DNA of 64,000 nt. Source: Leptospiraceae bacterium. GTDB lineage: Bacteria; Spirochaetota; Leptospiria; Leptospirales; Leptospiraceae. The first letter of the stretch is position 1. Every line of letters begins with the position of its first letter. The position numbers were made by a program, and so were the translations under genes. Location of the stretch: the NCBI GenBank assembly GCA_016711485.1, contig JADJSX010000023.1, positions 1,195,001-1,259,000 of the forward strand, read 5' to 3'. The notes under the pieces were generated by a model. The model had not been told where the DNA came from and ran no database searches. It saw only the letters and a program-made list of their open reading frames with translations. Of the stretch, positions 53,830 through 62,306 are shown piece after piece.

Positions 53830-54100
53830 GGAAATAGACTTTGTATCGACTTCGCCATTGTTTCTTTTTCTCAAACAAATGGAAAATGGACATCTTTGCA
53901 GGATTAGATCTTTTTTTAAGAATATACTTTTATTTCAAAATAAATCTCTCTCTTACTTTTTTCTTTTTCCTTCCTTTTGTCAAACCTCAAACTGCTCAGT
54001 CGCAGTTTGATTTCGAAATAACACGCTGCAAATGCTCCATTAAGACCTTTTTGCATTTGAAAAATTTGAAAAAGATCTGCCCTGTTTATTTTTTGCATTT
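53830..54100 (+). mobile_element. Terminal-inverted-repeat element, copy C (internally deleted or degraded)
   Basis: The left part (to ~53965) resembles copy B (TTTATTTCAAAATAAA, CTCTCTTACTTTTT). The right part (54020-54100) is the reverse complement of 27683-27760 in copy A over ~75 bases (AACACGCTGCAAATGCTCC and following). The GC-rich middle segment of copy B is missing, and CAAACTGC..GCAGTTTG (about 53985-54010) forms a small hairpin there. Short frames here lack ribosome sites and are not called. Confidence 0.65.
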
Positions 54101-54364
54101 CTCCCAAAAAGAATCAAAAATAGGGTTCTATTGAATTGTGTTACATTAACGCCAAAGCACGCGCATTTTTAAATAGAAATAAAAAGCAATAGTTTTTTTT
54201 GTTAAAGAGTTGTTCCATTAAACCTAAACTAATTGTTTAAATAGAGAACGTATTATATATTAAATTCCTTTAACCTGTATTTTTAATTTTACTGGTTAGA
54301 AGTAAATTGACAGTTTTATTAAATTAAGTATATTGGGAAAATCAATCTAATTAGAGGTAATTTT
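54101..54364. other. Intergenic, nothing recognised
   Basis: AT-rich sequence before the pseudo-receiver gene, with GAGG (54353-54356) as its ribosome site. No repeat, strong hairpin or coding frame that I can support. Confidence 0.5.
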
Positions 54365-54748
54365 ATGAAAACTATCATGAGTGTTGGTCAATGTAATCCA
54401 GATCATAATGCACTATCAAATTTTATGACTAGAAATTTAGAATGCAATATTATACGGATTGATTCTACAGAAGAAGCAATAGAAGCATTACGCAAACAAT
54501 CGGTAGATTTAGTTTTAGTAAATCGTAAACTAGACGTAGATTATACAGACGGTACTATTTTAATTGAAAGAATGAAAAAGGATGAAGCATTGAGAGTAAT
54601 ACCTATTATGCTCATATCAAATTATCCGGATGCACAAGAAGAAGCAATTGGAAAAGGGGCAGTTCGAGGATTTGGAAAATTAGAATTTCAATCAAATGAA
54701 GTAATTAAAAGAGTAAAAGAAACTTTAGGTTTACAAATAGAAGCATAG
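54365..54748 (+). CDS. Stand-alone receiver-like protein lacking the phospho-acceptor Asp
   Basis: A 127-residue protein with the length and secondary-structure order of a CheY-type receiver. Where the phospho-acceptor Asp should stand, the sequence reads VDLVLVNRKL (Asn ~53), and the N-terminal acidic pair is replaced (GQCNPDH). The Lys near GKLEF is kept. It is therefore probably a pseudo-receiver that signals by binding rather than phosphorylation. Good ribosome site GAGG before the ATG at 54365. The nearest signalling gene is the broken CheB/CheR hybrid downstream. No output domain is attached. Confidence 0.75.
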   Translation: MKTIMSVGQCNPDHNALSNFMTRNLECNIIRIDSTEEAIEALRKQSVDLVLVNRKLDVDYTDGTILIERMKKDEALRVIPIMLISNYPDAQEEAIGKGAVRGFGKLEFQSNEVIKRVKETLGLQIEA

Positions 54749-54920
54749 AAATATAAAACTTAAATAGATTAAGACATTATGGACTATTTGATTGTTCACC
54801 AAAGGATGTGGCAAATGCAAAATCGAAAGGTTCTTCCTCTTGTTAAGAATTAATGGAGAAACAATTTCGATTGTAGCATTTTACGTAAACTCTGCAATTA
54901 GTAAGTAAAACGAAAAGTAA

Positions 54921-55070
54921 ATGTTAAGTATTGTTGTATCTACCTATGAAAGGGAAGATGATTTTTGGGTTCAAAGAACGTTATTAGAAATAAAGGTTTT
55001 TTGGGACGTAGAAGTAATTTTTGTAAGTAAATTAGAAGCTAAAGCGATAGCAGAAAGATTGAATATTTGA
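54921..55070 (+). CDS. Short ORF, 49 residues, uncertain
   Basis: ATG at 54921 opens a 49-codon frame (MLSIVVSTYERE...AIAERLNI) with a glycosyltransferase- or receiver-like first strand. No clear ribosome site and no family. It may be the 5' remnant of a receiver-type gene, given the signalling neighbours. The rest of 54749-55313 shows no feature I can support. Confidence 0.25.
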   Translation: MLSIVVSTYEREDDFWVQRTLLEIKVFWDVEVIFVSKLEAKAIAERLNI

Positions 55071-55313
55071 TTTCATTTAAAAACAAACCAATCAATTATG
55101 AATCAAGTTTATGAAAATAATATAAAGTTGAATAATCTCGAAGAAAAATCAAATCCTTCAAATTAAAATCCCAATTAATTTATTTCCTAGCATTGCAAAT
55201 AGTTATGAATGATAAATGATAGTTACTGTATATTATCCGTGAGCTTGAAAAACATTTGACATATATCGATTCCCAGCAGATACTATTGTTAATTCTTTTC
55301 ACGTAAGGTAAGT

Positions 55314-56078
55314 ATGGACAATACATCAAATGATCATTTAAACTCGCCTTCGCTCTATGTTGGAATTGGTGCTTCGGCAGGTGGGCTTGAAGCTTTAGAA
55401 GATTTCCTTGCGTATACGCCAGTCGATACTGGTTTGTCCTTTATTATTGTGCAACATCTTTCTCCTGACTATAAAAGTATGATGGTCGATTTGTTATCTC
55501 GAAAAACAAAGATGAATGTACTACAGATTGAAGATGGAATGAATATTTTCGCGAATCATATCTACTTGATTCCTCCAAAAAAAAACTTAACAGTATATCA
55601 TTCAAAATTTGTACTTACAGACCTTGTAAGGGATTCCAGTTTGAATTTACCGATTGATATTTTTTTTCGATCATTAGCGATTGATCAAAATAAAAAAGCG
55701 GTAGGCATTATACTTTCGGGAACAGGAAGTGATGGAACGTTAGGTATTAAAGCTATTAAGGAACAGGGCGGACTTGTAATCGTTCAGGATTTTACAACCG
55801 CCAAATTTGATGGAATGCCTAAAAGTGCAATTTCTACCGGCTTTGTTGATTATATACTGACCCCTGAACAAATGGGTATGACATTAAGAGATTATGTAAA
55901 TCATCCAAGTATAATGATCGATGATTCAAGTTTGGAAGAAAAAGAATCAGAATCAGACTACACTAAAATCCTAAGTTTAGTGCGTACACAAGAGAATATT
56001 ATTTGTCCGCAAAACCAAATCCAAAAATACGCATGGAAAAGCGGACTGAGAAGATTTTGCAAAAAAACTAAAAATTAA
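55314..56078 (+). pseudogene. CheB-CheR hybrid, frameshifted and truncated; CheB domain intact
   Basis: Residues ~15-195 are a CheB methylesterase domain with GIGASAGGLEAL (catalytic Ser), VQHLSPDYKSMM (catalytic His) and LSGTGSDGTLG (catalytic Asp). After YTKILSLVRTQENI, the linker that precedes CheR in hybrid chemoreceptor enzymes, the frame loses similarity. The +2 frame from about 55995 reads KPNPKIRMEKRTEKIL, resembling the YKPNTIxRRIxRRM start of CheR. So a frameshift near 55995 and then truncation at ~56078 have removed CheR and anything beyond. The end overlaps the last prophage gene by 11 bases on the other strand. The CheB part could still fold. Confidence 0.75.
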
Positions 56079-56754
56079 TAAGCATCGAATCAATCTCACT
56101 AGCACTTTCTAATGCGTTAATCGAATCTCTAAACAACTGAGCCTTTTGCAGAATAGAAACTTTAAACTGAGTAAATTCAGTAACAATCAGAGCTAATTGT
56201 GCATTCGTGTGCGGGTAAAAATCCTTAACCCCATCCGATTCTTTAGTGCAACGATAAGCAGAATCCACACCACTCATTACAAGAGTTTGCATGTTGAACT
56301 GATCTTCTAACTCAGAGTCGTAAATATACCACTGGGCGGACTTTGCCTTTGAACGAAAACCACCCTCGATTTTTGCTTTGGCTTTTCTGGAAATCTCAGC
56401 CAGTTTTTCACTGACGATTTGTTCTCTTGGGACAACTCCAGCCTCGATTAATTCAGTTCGAGACATGGTTACAATCTCACCATCCTGAGTGATTTTCTCT
56501 GATTCCGATTTGGATTTAAGCCCAAGGGAAATTAGGTGTTCTGTGAATTCTTTTTTAGATTTCACAACCCATTTGTCGTTATCCCAAACAATTTTTCCCT
56601 CACCTTGCGGAGAGGGATTATCAATATTAGACTCTCCAACTCCAGCCAGATTAGGGAGAGGTTTAGTCGTTCCATTACCTGGAATACGACCAGGTTTAAC
56701 TTCAACAGATCCTAAATATTCAAACGTTTCCAAATTCCAAAAATGATATACCAT
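56068..56754 (-). CDS. Phage tail fibre assembly-like protein with an embedded repeat
   Basis: A 228-residue protein, last in the tail module. The N-terminus (YHFWNLETFEYLGSVEV) is typical of small tail-fibre chaperone/assembly proteins, and the C-terminal half (~130-228, WYIYDSELEDQFNMQT) resembles the DUF4376-type domain found with them. Residues ~31-52 (LPNLAGVGESNIDNPSPQGEGK and flanks) are not phage sequence: they are the translation of a palindromic genomic repeat (56597-56663) inserted in frame. The gene follows the tail fibre gene and converges on the truncated CheB gene. Confidence 0.7.
   Translation of the reverse strand: MVYHFWNLETFEYLGSVEVKPGRIPGNGTTKPLPNLAGVGESNIDNPSPQGEGKIVWDNDKWVVKSKKEFTEHLISLGLKSKSESEKITQDGEIVTMSRTELIEAGVVPREQIVSEKLAEISRKAKAKIEGGFRSKAKSAQWYIYDSELEDQFNMQTLVMSGVDSAYRCTKESDGVKDFYPHTNAQLALIVTEFTQFKVSILQKAQLFRDSINALESASEIDSMLINF
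56597..56663. repeat. Palindromic repeat inserted in a coding region
   Basis: CCCTCACCTTGCGGAGAGGG at one end and ATTAGGGAGAGGT at the other match the ends of the intergenic repeats at 56841, 58121 and 62624. It keeps the reading frame of the tail protein open. Confidence 0.75.
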
Positions 56755-56772
56755 AAAATTCTCCTTATTAAA

Positions 56773-56823
56773 AGGTCACATTCGATACGCTCACGAAAAG
56801 AAGTGAGCTACTCAGTGACCGAA
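56773..56823. repeat. GGTCAC...GTGACC palindromic repeat
   Basis: GGTCACATTCGATACGCTCAC...GTGAGCTACTCAGTGACCGAA, an inverted-repeat unit between tail genes. A related unit lies at 58019-58078. Confidence 0.7.
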
Positions 56824-56840
56824 TTTATTACAACAAAATC

Positions 56841-56909
56841 ACCCCTTTCCTTTAGGAGAGGGGTTTATTCCTATTAGTCAATCAACTATCTCCAGATTGG
56901 GGAGAGGTC
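56841..56909. repeat. CCCCTTTCC...GGGGAGAGGT palindromic repeat
   Basis: ACCCCTTTCCTTTAGGAGAGGGG hairpin (quoted in two parts: CCCCT.. and AGGAGAGGGG), then ATTAGTCAA and a closing TGGGGAGAGGTC. Same family as 58121-58188 and 62624-62694. A further partial unit (TCGGGAGAGGTC) lies near 56957. Confidence 0.75.
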
Positions 56910-56971
56910 AACCCCACAACCACTGACATATTGAATGAGGGCTAATAACTACCAAATCGGGAGAGGTCACA

Positions 56972-58003
56972 CTACCCCCTCACAATCTGCACTAATTCAG
57001 CGAAGTTCCTAGGTCTAGTCTCGCTAGCCGTCCGAGGCGTACCGTTAACTGTATCTGTGATGGCGTTACGAACTTTATTGTTTTCTGTGTTATTAAAAAA
57101 GAATAGCGAGTTAGAGCCACCCCCTCTCACATTATCACTGATATATGTTGCTAATTCATGCCAATGCCCCTGAAACGCATCCTCCTGCGTATCACGAATC
57201 GAACGTGCTCCCGCCAAATCAATATTACGCCCAAATCTATCGCGCCAATCTGGTAACGTAGTAGAGCCTAATATTCTATGCAAATCAGGAGCGTCAGTTG
57301 CGAGAGTGGCAATGACAGATCCATCAGGAACATAACATGCTGGATGTTCCCGTTTCCATCTCCATTCAGTAAATTTGCCACCGATTGGAATGTGTTGAAC
57401 ATCTAAAAAACGATGACCTATTCCAAGTTCGTATAGATACTGAATATTATTAGAACCATCCAAACGACAAACACCGATTAACCGTTTTCCGTTTTTGTAG
57501 TAACCATTTTTCGCAGGAGTCCAAATTACAGGACTAGCAGCATAATAGTCTTTACACAACTCAGGATTATTCGCATACACATGACTAGACCCTTCCATCT
57601 CTGAGTCTGGAATAATCATCGCGTGAAGGCTACCAGTAGTAGTCATTTTAATATACATTTGTTTATTCTGAGTCTCAGAAGTTGCCGCGATAGGAGTAAT
57701 TCCATCGTTGCGGAAAATATTCGTTAAACTCGAAAAATTGAGCGACAAATCCCCATTTAACCGAATGACATTTCCATCAACCTCATAGACATTATTTCTA
57801 GCCGCTTTAATGATTGTAGGACTTGCAGAAACATTCCGCAAAGGACCTTGAATTAACCCCGACTGACTACCCAACTGAGACAAAGCAAAATTATACAAAT
57901 TCTGCAAATTGCTATACGCGGCTAAAAATTCAGCCTCAAACAAATTCCCATCCGCAGGAGTAGACTGATCCCAAACCCGCGTCTTACTAATAAAACTATC
58001 CAT
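56972..58003 (-). CDS. Phage tail fibre/collar protein
   Basis: A 343-residue protein. The C-terminal half has the tail-collar signature: GSTTLPDWRDRFGRNIDLAGARSIRDTQEDAFQGHWHEL (key parts LPDWRDRFGR and DAFQGHWHE), as in P2/lambda-type tail fibres. The N-terminal half is less conserved. The end is Asn/Arg-rich. It is probably the host-recognition tip. It follows the tail protein I gene in the usual P2-like order (J, I, fibre, fibre assembly). Repeats fill the gaps on both sides. Confidence 0.85.
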   Translation of the reverse strand: MDSFISKTRVWDQSTPADGNLFEAEFLAAYSNLQNLYNFALSQLGSQSGLIQGPLRNVSASPTIIKAARNNVYEVDGNVIRLNGDLSLNFSSLTNIFRNDGITPIAATSETQNKQMYIKMTTTGSLHAMIIPDSEMEGSSHVYANNPELCKDYYAASPVIWTPAKNGYYKNGKRLIGVCRLDGSNNIQYLYELGIGHRFLDVQHIPIGGKFTEWRWKREHPACYVPDGSVIATLATDAPDLHRILGSTTLPDWRDRFGRNIDLAGARSIRDTQEDAFQGHWHELATYISDNVRGGGSNSLFFFNNTENNKVRNAITDTVNGTPRTASETRPRNFAELVQIVRG

Positions 58004-58018
58004 ACATTCTCCTTAGAA

Positions 58019-58078
58019 GGTCACTTCGATACAAAATTTCTTTCCAACGGATGAAAGAAATTTCACTCAGTGACCGAA
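58019..58078. repeat. GGTCAC...GTGACC palindromic repeat with internal hairpin
   Basis: GGTCACTTCGATAC...CAGTGACCGAA, with AAATTTCTTTC and GAAAGAAATTT as an internal stem. Related to 56773-56823. Confidence 0.7.
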
Positions 58079-58120
58079 TTTTCTACAACTACAAATACTT
58101 CAAAATTCCCTCGCCCTTTT

Positions 58121-58188
58121 TCCCCTTTCCTTTAGGAGAGGGGCTTACAACTATTAGTCAACCACCCCCTACAAAGCTGGGGAGAGGT
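58121..58188. repeat. CCCCTTTCC...GGGGAGAGGT palindromic repeat
   Basis: Same unit as 56841-56909: CCCCTTTCC, AGGAGAGGGG, CTATTAGTCAA and TGGGGAGAGGT in the same order. It reaches into the last codons of the tail protein I gene. Confidence 0.75.
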
Positions 58189-59077
58189 AAAAAAAATACT
58201 CCAAATAAAAACTAGTCTCTAATTGAATTTCCTTAGAAACTAAAACCTCATTTGCCCTAAGAATATCAATTCGAGTAATAGAAAAAGTTCGTTTAATCGA
58301 ACTAAATTCCAAACTATCACCAGACGAACTAAGAAGAATTTCCCTTCTATATAATTCCGTATTCCCGTTATAAAACACAGCTTCCATATCGCTTGATAAA
58401 TTGAGACTACCATCAAGTAACCACGTTCCATCTAGAGACAAAAGCAGATCAGATAAATCAATATTCAATCCCAAAGTAAGATATATCTGGTAATAGACTG
58501 TTATCCCTGCGAGAAGCTTTTTAATCTCAAACGGAATTCTCTGAAATAGAAAACTTTCATTCGTATCAATGCGAATTAATAACGCTAATTTCCGAATGCC
58601 ATACGGTTCAAGTGGTTCAATTCCATTGAGTAACCAAGTCCCATCCAAACGATAACGAATAGAGGGAACGACAGCGGGAAACAAGTCCCAAGTTCCATCC
58701 AAAATCTTCTGACCATCCAAACGTTCAATGTCAAATAAGTAACTAGAATGTAGCTCCTTAACACGCGGATTAGTTCCTAACTCCGACAAAGTTTGATAAA
58801 CCGCAGGCAGAGTAACAATCTCAAGAGTCCGCGGTAAATCGAGTTCATAACGATAATCGACATCATTCAAACCTTGTCTAGGGATACCCTTGAGTAACCC
58901 CAATTTGTCTAAAATATCCCCTTCTAAATTATCCTTATCAAACCAATAACGAATCCCATTTTCCAAATCATCCAGAGGTTCTGAAAATAGTTTCCACAGT
59001 TTGCGATTAACAGACTGTAAACCCTTTTCAAATATGGACGAAGGTAGAATTTCAACAGCAGATTCGTAACTACTCAT
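58169..59077 (-). CDS. Phage tail protein I (P2 gpI-like)
   Basis: A 302-residue baseplate/tail component. The first ~130 residues follow the tail protein I pattern (AVEILPSSIF, EPLDDLENGI, GDILDKLGLLKGIPRQG, VYQTLSELGTNPRV). The remainder has near-repeats LDGTWDLFPAV, LDGTWLLNGIE and LDGTWLLDGSL, an unusual feature. I start it at ATG 59077, since the longer frame to 59116 translates a dispersed repeat. It directly follows the baseplate J gene, as in P2-like phages. Confidence 0.8.
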   Translation of the reverse strand: MSSYESAVEILPSSIFEKGLQSVNRKLWKLFSEPLDDLENGIRYWFDKDNLEGDILDKLGLLKGIPRQGLNDVDYRYELDLPRTLEIVTLPAVYQTLSELGTNPRVKELHSSYLFDIERLDGQKILDGTWDLFPAVVPSIRYRLDGTWLLNGIEPLEPYGIRKLALLIRIDTNESFLFQRIPFEIKKLLAGITVYYQIYLTLGLNIDLSDLLLSLDGTWLLDGSLNLSSDMEAVFYNGNTELYRREILLSSSGDSLEFSSIKRTFSITRIDILRANEVLVSKEIQLETSFYLEYFFYLSPAL

Positions 59078-59097
59078 ACTCTCTGTGCCTCTGTGGC
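59078..59097. repeat. Short dispersed repeat supplying the leader of the tail protein I gene
   Basis: ACTCTCTGTGCCTCTGTGGC matches 50696-50720. On the minus strand its GGCACAGAGAG sits where the ribosome site of the tail gene should be. Confidence 0.55.
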
Positions 59098-59105
59098 TAA
59101 TATGC

Positions 59106-60293
59106 TCATACCACACTCACCTCAATCCAAGACGTTTGTGTTTTAGCGATTTGGTTAGGAGGCACAGCAATACCAGTCAGAGTAATCGGACTAGGAGAAG
59201 TCCCAAATTTAATATTCAAGTTTTTGATACCAGGAATACCAACGATATTAGAATAGGATTTCCAAGCGACAATGTCCTCGCCAATCCCAATCCCTTTGTA
59301 TTCAGTGTCTTCCCCTTCGACGGTATCCACACCACCTATGTATTTAACGATTGCAGTTTTGATTAACGCGATATTATCCGCAGACCAACCGCCCATAGTT
59401 TCCACTTCTACGTCAACGTAAATATCTAGATAAGATGGTCTGGAAAAATTTATTTCAATCGTATCACCAAAACCAGTAGCAACCGGAAACATAGTATCTC
59501 CGAAGGTTCGAACCCCTGCAGGTTTATAGTTATAAATCAATTCAGCAATTTGTTGGTCAGTTCCACCGAGAACGGTAAACGCTAAACTATTTGCAGGCAA
59601 ACCACCATACTCCAAAGGTTTATCATTTTCAGCGATATAAACAGATTGGATATAATCTTGCTCTTCCAGTTTGAGTTTAATGTAATTAACCGCACCGGAA
59701 TTTTTAATAAACCCAACCGAGTCCAAGATTCTAGCACGATAGTCACCATCACTTTCAACAAGAGAACCACCCGAAGAGGATAACGCATTTGTAACCGAAT
59801 CAATCCCAGCCAAAGGGGTAACAATTTCAGTCAATTGGCCAGACGTAACACGAGAAGCGGTTCCAACTAAATCAGATTCTGACTGGACATTAGCAACACC
59901 AGCCGTGATAGATTTAGATTCAATAGTTCGATACAAAATACCACTAGCAGATTGAACCAAAAACCCAACCGGAATAGAAGTATACTCCGCACCCGTAAAA
60001 TTCAAAACCACTTTTTCAGACTGTGCATTTTTCCGAGGGATTCCAGCAAACCGACCCAAACGGTCAAGGTCTACACCATCCGCAGTATCCACATAAGACG
60101 AATAAAAATTCCCTTCCAGAGCGTCCCAATTCTGAGAGAGGGTAAACGCGATTAACCGAATAAAAGCCCCAAGAGGAGAATAGATAGAAAGGTCAACATC
60201 CGAGCCAAACAACTCACGAGCACGAGACTCACCTTCAGCAATAAGAACATCTTCCGTTTTTTTAATAAAACCTTGTGGAGTAGCTCCAAACAT
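59106..60293 (-). CDS. Baseplate assembly protein J
   Basis: A 395-residue protein of the Baseplate_J family (P2 gpJ, Mu gp47 type), which forms the wedge of contractile-tail baseplates. Visible family features are DLSIYSPLGAFIRLIA, YVDTADGVDLDRLGRFAGIPRK and GGSLVESDGDYRARILDS. ATG 60293 overlaps the stop of the gp25-like gene (TGATG), so the two are translationally coupled. A GTG one codon upstream is also possible. Confidence 0.9.
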   Translation of the reverse strand: MFGATPQGFIKKTEDVLIAEGESRARELFGSDVDLSIYSPLGAFIRLIAFTLSQNWDALEGNFYSSYVDTADGVDLDRLGRFAGIPRKNAQSEKVVLNFTGAEYTSIPVGFLVQSASGILYRTIESKSITAGVANVQSESDLVGTASRVTSGQLTEIVTPLAGIDSVTNALSSSGGSLVESDGDYRARILDSVGFIKNSGAVNYIKLKLEEQDYIQSVYIAENDKPLEYGGLPANSLAFTVLGGTDQQIAELIYNYKPAGVRTFGDTMFPVATGFGDTIEINFSRPSYLDIYVDVEVETMGGWSADNIALIKTAIVKYIGGVDTVEGEDTEYKGIGIGEDIVAWKSYSNIVGIPGIKNLNIKFGTSPSPITLTGIAVPPNQIAKTQTSWIEVSVV

Positions 60294-60664
60294 CACACAA
60301 CCCCTCCACTAACCACACCATACACAGTATCCACAGAATAATTTATAATAACATTACGAATTTCACTTTTATACTCTTTGGCTTTTTCCACTGAGTCGAT
60401 CCAAATAACTTCAAAGGAGTTAACGCGGATAATCTCCGAGTCGGAAAGCAAATCCCGAATCAAAGCCTTTTGAATTTCGTCTAGATTTTTAGATTCTTTC
60501 AAACTAAACCAATCAATCCCAGAGTTAGGGGATAACGAGAACTCACCCAAAAATAAAACGAAACGATTTTGAATCCTTTGTTTGAGTGTAGCTCGATCAT
60601 CGAGCATTACAAAACTATGGTTCGAAAGGTTCAAGTCCTTGTTTGTTAATTGTAGAGTTCTCAT
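60293..60664 (-). CDS. Baseplate protein gp25/gpW-like
   Basis: A 123-residue protein of the gp25-like family (lysozyme-related fold, structural). It starts the sheath-baseplate junction in contractile tails. The gene order gp25-J-I, the length and features such as LKQRIQNRFVLFLGEFSLSPNSGIDW (key part FLGEFSLSPNSGID) support it. The stop overlaps the J start. Confidence 0.8.
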   Translation of the reverse strand: MRTLQLTNKDLNLSNHSFVMLDDRATLKQRIQNRFVLFLGEFSLSPNSGIDWFSLKESKNLDEIQKALIRDLLSDSEIIRVNSFEVIWIDSVEKAKEYKSEIRNVIINYSVDTVYGVVSGGVV

Positions 60665-60771
60665 ATCACTAACCAGTTACGGATATTTCTAAAACAGGAT
60701 TAACTAGGTGTTTTCCAGTTATAGAACTAATACAAGTTAACGGAGAGGATAATTAGAATTTGTCAGATGTT

Positions 60772-61476
60772 CTAATTATGCTTAAACCCCTCCGACAAAA
60801 TATCCCCAAGCTCCGATTTGAGAGTAGTAATCTCAGACTTAATAGTAGTAAAGGAAGCGGCATTAATAGGAGGTGAGCTAGGACTAGCTGGGGCAGTGCA
60901 GGTAACGGTTAACAATGCGATAGCGTCTAATATAGCGTTTACCTTATCGCAAAGAGTATCCATTTTACTTTTCAAAGTTTCGCCTAATACCGATTTTTCG
61001 GTAGATGGACTAATACCGATTTTAAATTCGATTAAGTCATCGGAGAATTGGGCATACATTTGACCAGTTGCATTGGCAACCACAAACCCATCCTTGAGGA
61101 CACTTGGATTAATAGAATTAGGTTTTTTAACATGACCAGAAACGATAGTGCAATTAGAAAGAAGAAAACGCAGTCCACTAGAAATTTCAACCTGCCCTTT
61201 GAGTTGATTGTCTACAGGATAAATGTTTCCTTTGAGTTCCACAATGTCGCCTTTTTTAAAATCAGGAATTAAAACTAAACTATTTCCAACACTCATTCCA
61301 ATAGGACATTTCACGATAGGAAGACGATAGAAGTCCTCTTTATTTTTGACTTTGATAAGAGGATGAACCTCTGCAAACGATTCAGATTTGGAATACGAAA
61401 CAATTTCACCGAGACACCCAATCCAAAGAGAAGAAAGATCATGTTCTATTTTTTCGTTAATCAATTCTCCAATCAT
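60772..61476 (-). CDS. Baseplate spike protein (gpV / gp138-like)
   Basis: A 234-residue protein. It opens with an OB-fold-like region (VSYSKSESFAEVHPLIKV, GMSVGNSLVLIPDFKKGDIVEL), matching gpV/gp138-type central spikes that pierce the membrane. The C-terminus is helical (~165-234), with a Pro/Ser-rich joint (APASPSSPPI). It overlaps the baseplate hub gene upstream by four bases. About 107 bases to the next gene hold nothing I recognise. Confidence 0.75.
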   Translation of the reverse strand: MIGELINEKIEHDLSSLWIGCLGEIVSYSKSESFAEVHPLIKVKNKEDFYRLPIVKCPIGMSVGNSLVLIPDFKKGDIVELKGNIYPVDNQLKGQVEISSGLRFLLSNCTIVSGHVKKPNSINPSVLKDGFVVANATGQMYAQFSDDLIEFKIGISPSTEKSVLGETLKSKMDTLCDKVNAILDAIALLTVTCTAPASPSSPPINAASFTTIKSEITTLKSELGDILSEGFKHN

Positions 61477-62306
61477 GAAACACTCCTAGCTAGAAATTCG
61501 GAATAAAATTGCCCGCTTAAATTGGCAGAATGTTTACCGGATAATACTTTGTAACTCCCTTCGATTTCCGAATTTTTAGCATTGTCCATATATTTAATCC
61601 GAATGATTTCCCCAATTCCGATATTAGGATTGAGTAAAGATTTAACTTGTAAATCCACTCCCTTTTTTTCGGGTGATTGAATTAAACCAGATTCCCGATC
61701 TAAGAGAAGTAGATAACCCGCCTTAGCCTTAGCTGATTCATTTGGTTCAATATACAAAATTCCTTTTTTGAAATAATGAACCAAACCATCTAACTTACAA
61801 AGAATATCCAAATTAGTTTTCAGATTTTTAGTAGCCGTAAACTGTTTAAGAGTCGGAGAATTATTAGGAGTATATTTGTATTTCTCAATTCCAGCGCGAC
61901 TTAGTAACATCGTAATGATATTATTTACAGGCAAATCATAAAAGGTTTCTGGTTGGATCATGGAATACAATTCAGTGACTTTGGGACTACATTTTAATTC
62001 TAAAACCCTATCCACATTGGAGATGTTATATAGAGATTCAACTACGCTACCACTGGCAATCAAACCAGGTTCCACTTCCTCTTTATAACCAGCGAAAATT
62101 TCAACGTTAGCAAATTCCTTACCCTTTTTTTCGCACATAAGATAAGTTTCTCTGAGAACGTTGTAAATTTTTAGGGAAAACTGTTTTCCGAATTCAACAG
62201 TAAATTCAATATGGAAATCATTTTCGATTTCAAACCCAGATTTAAAAACTTTGGTTCGACCATCTACAGATTCCAGTTTGACTTCGATTTGTTGACCAAA
62301 AATCAT
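61473..62306 (-). CDS. Baseplate hub-like phage protein
   Basis: A 277-residue protein whose sequence suits a baseplate hub (Mu gp44/P2 gpD-like). There is an N-terminal beta domain (VFKSGFEIENDFHIEFTVE), SRAGIEKYKY near the middle and a C-terminal barrel (GEIIRIKYMDNAKNSEIEGSYKVLSGKH). Position between the spike gene and the small septoil-like protein, with four-base overlaps on both sides, supports this. Family identity by eye only. Confidence 0.7.
   Translation of the reverse strand: MIFGQQIEVKLESVDGRTKVFKSGFEIENDFHIEFTVEFGKQFSLKIYNVLRETYLMCEKKGKEFANVEIFAGYKEEVEPGLIASGSVVESLYNISNVDRVLELKCSPKVTELYSMIQPETFYDLPVNNIITMLLSRAGIEKYKYTPNNSPTLKQFTATKNLKTNLDILCKLDGLVHYFKKGILYIEPNESAKAKAGYLLLLDRESGLIQSPEKKGVDLQVKSLLNPNIGIGEIIRIKYMDNAKNSEIEGSYKVLSGKHSANLSGQFYSEFLARSVS

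Noticed and set aside
53804..54134. Short + strand frames (68 and 97 codons)
   Set aside because: Within the degraded repeat element copy C; no ribosome site, low-complexity Phe-rich translation.
59505..59520. GGTTCGAACCCC, resembling a tRNA T-arm
   Set aside because: Lies inside the baseplate J coding region; no acceptor or anticodon stem around it.
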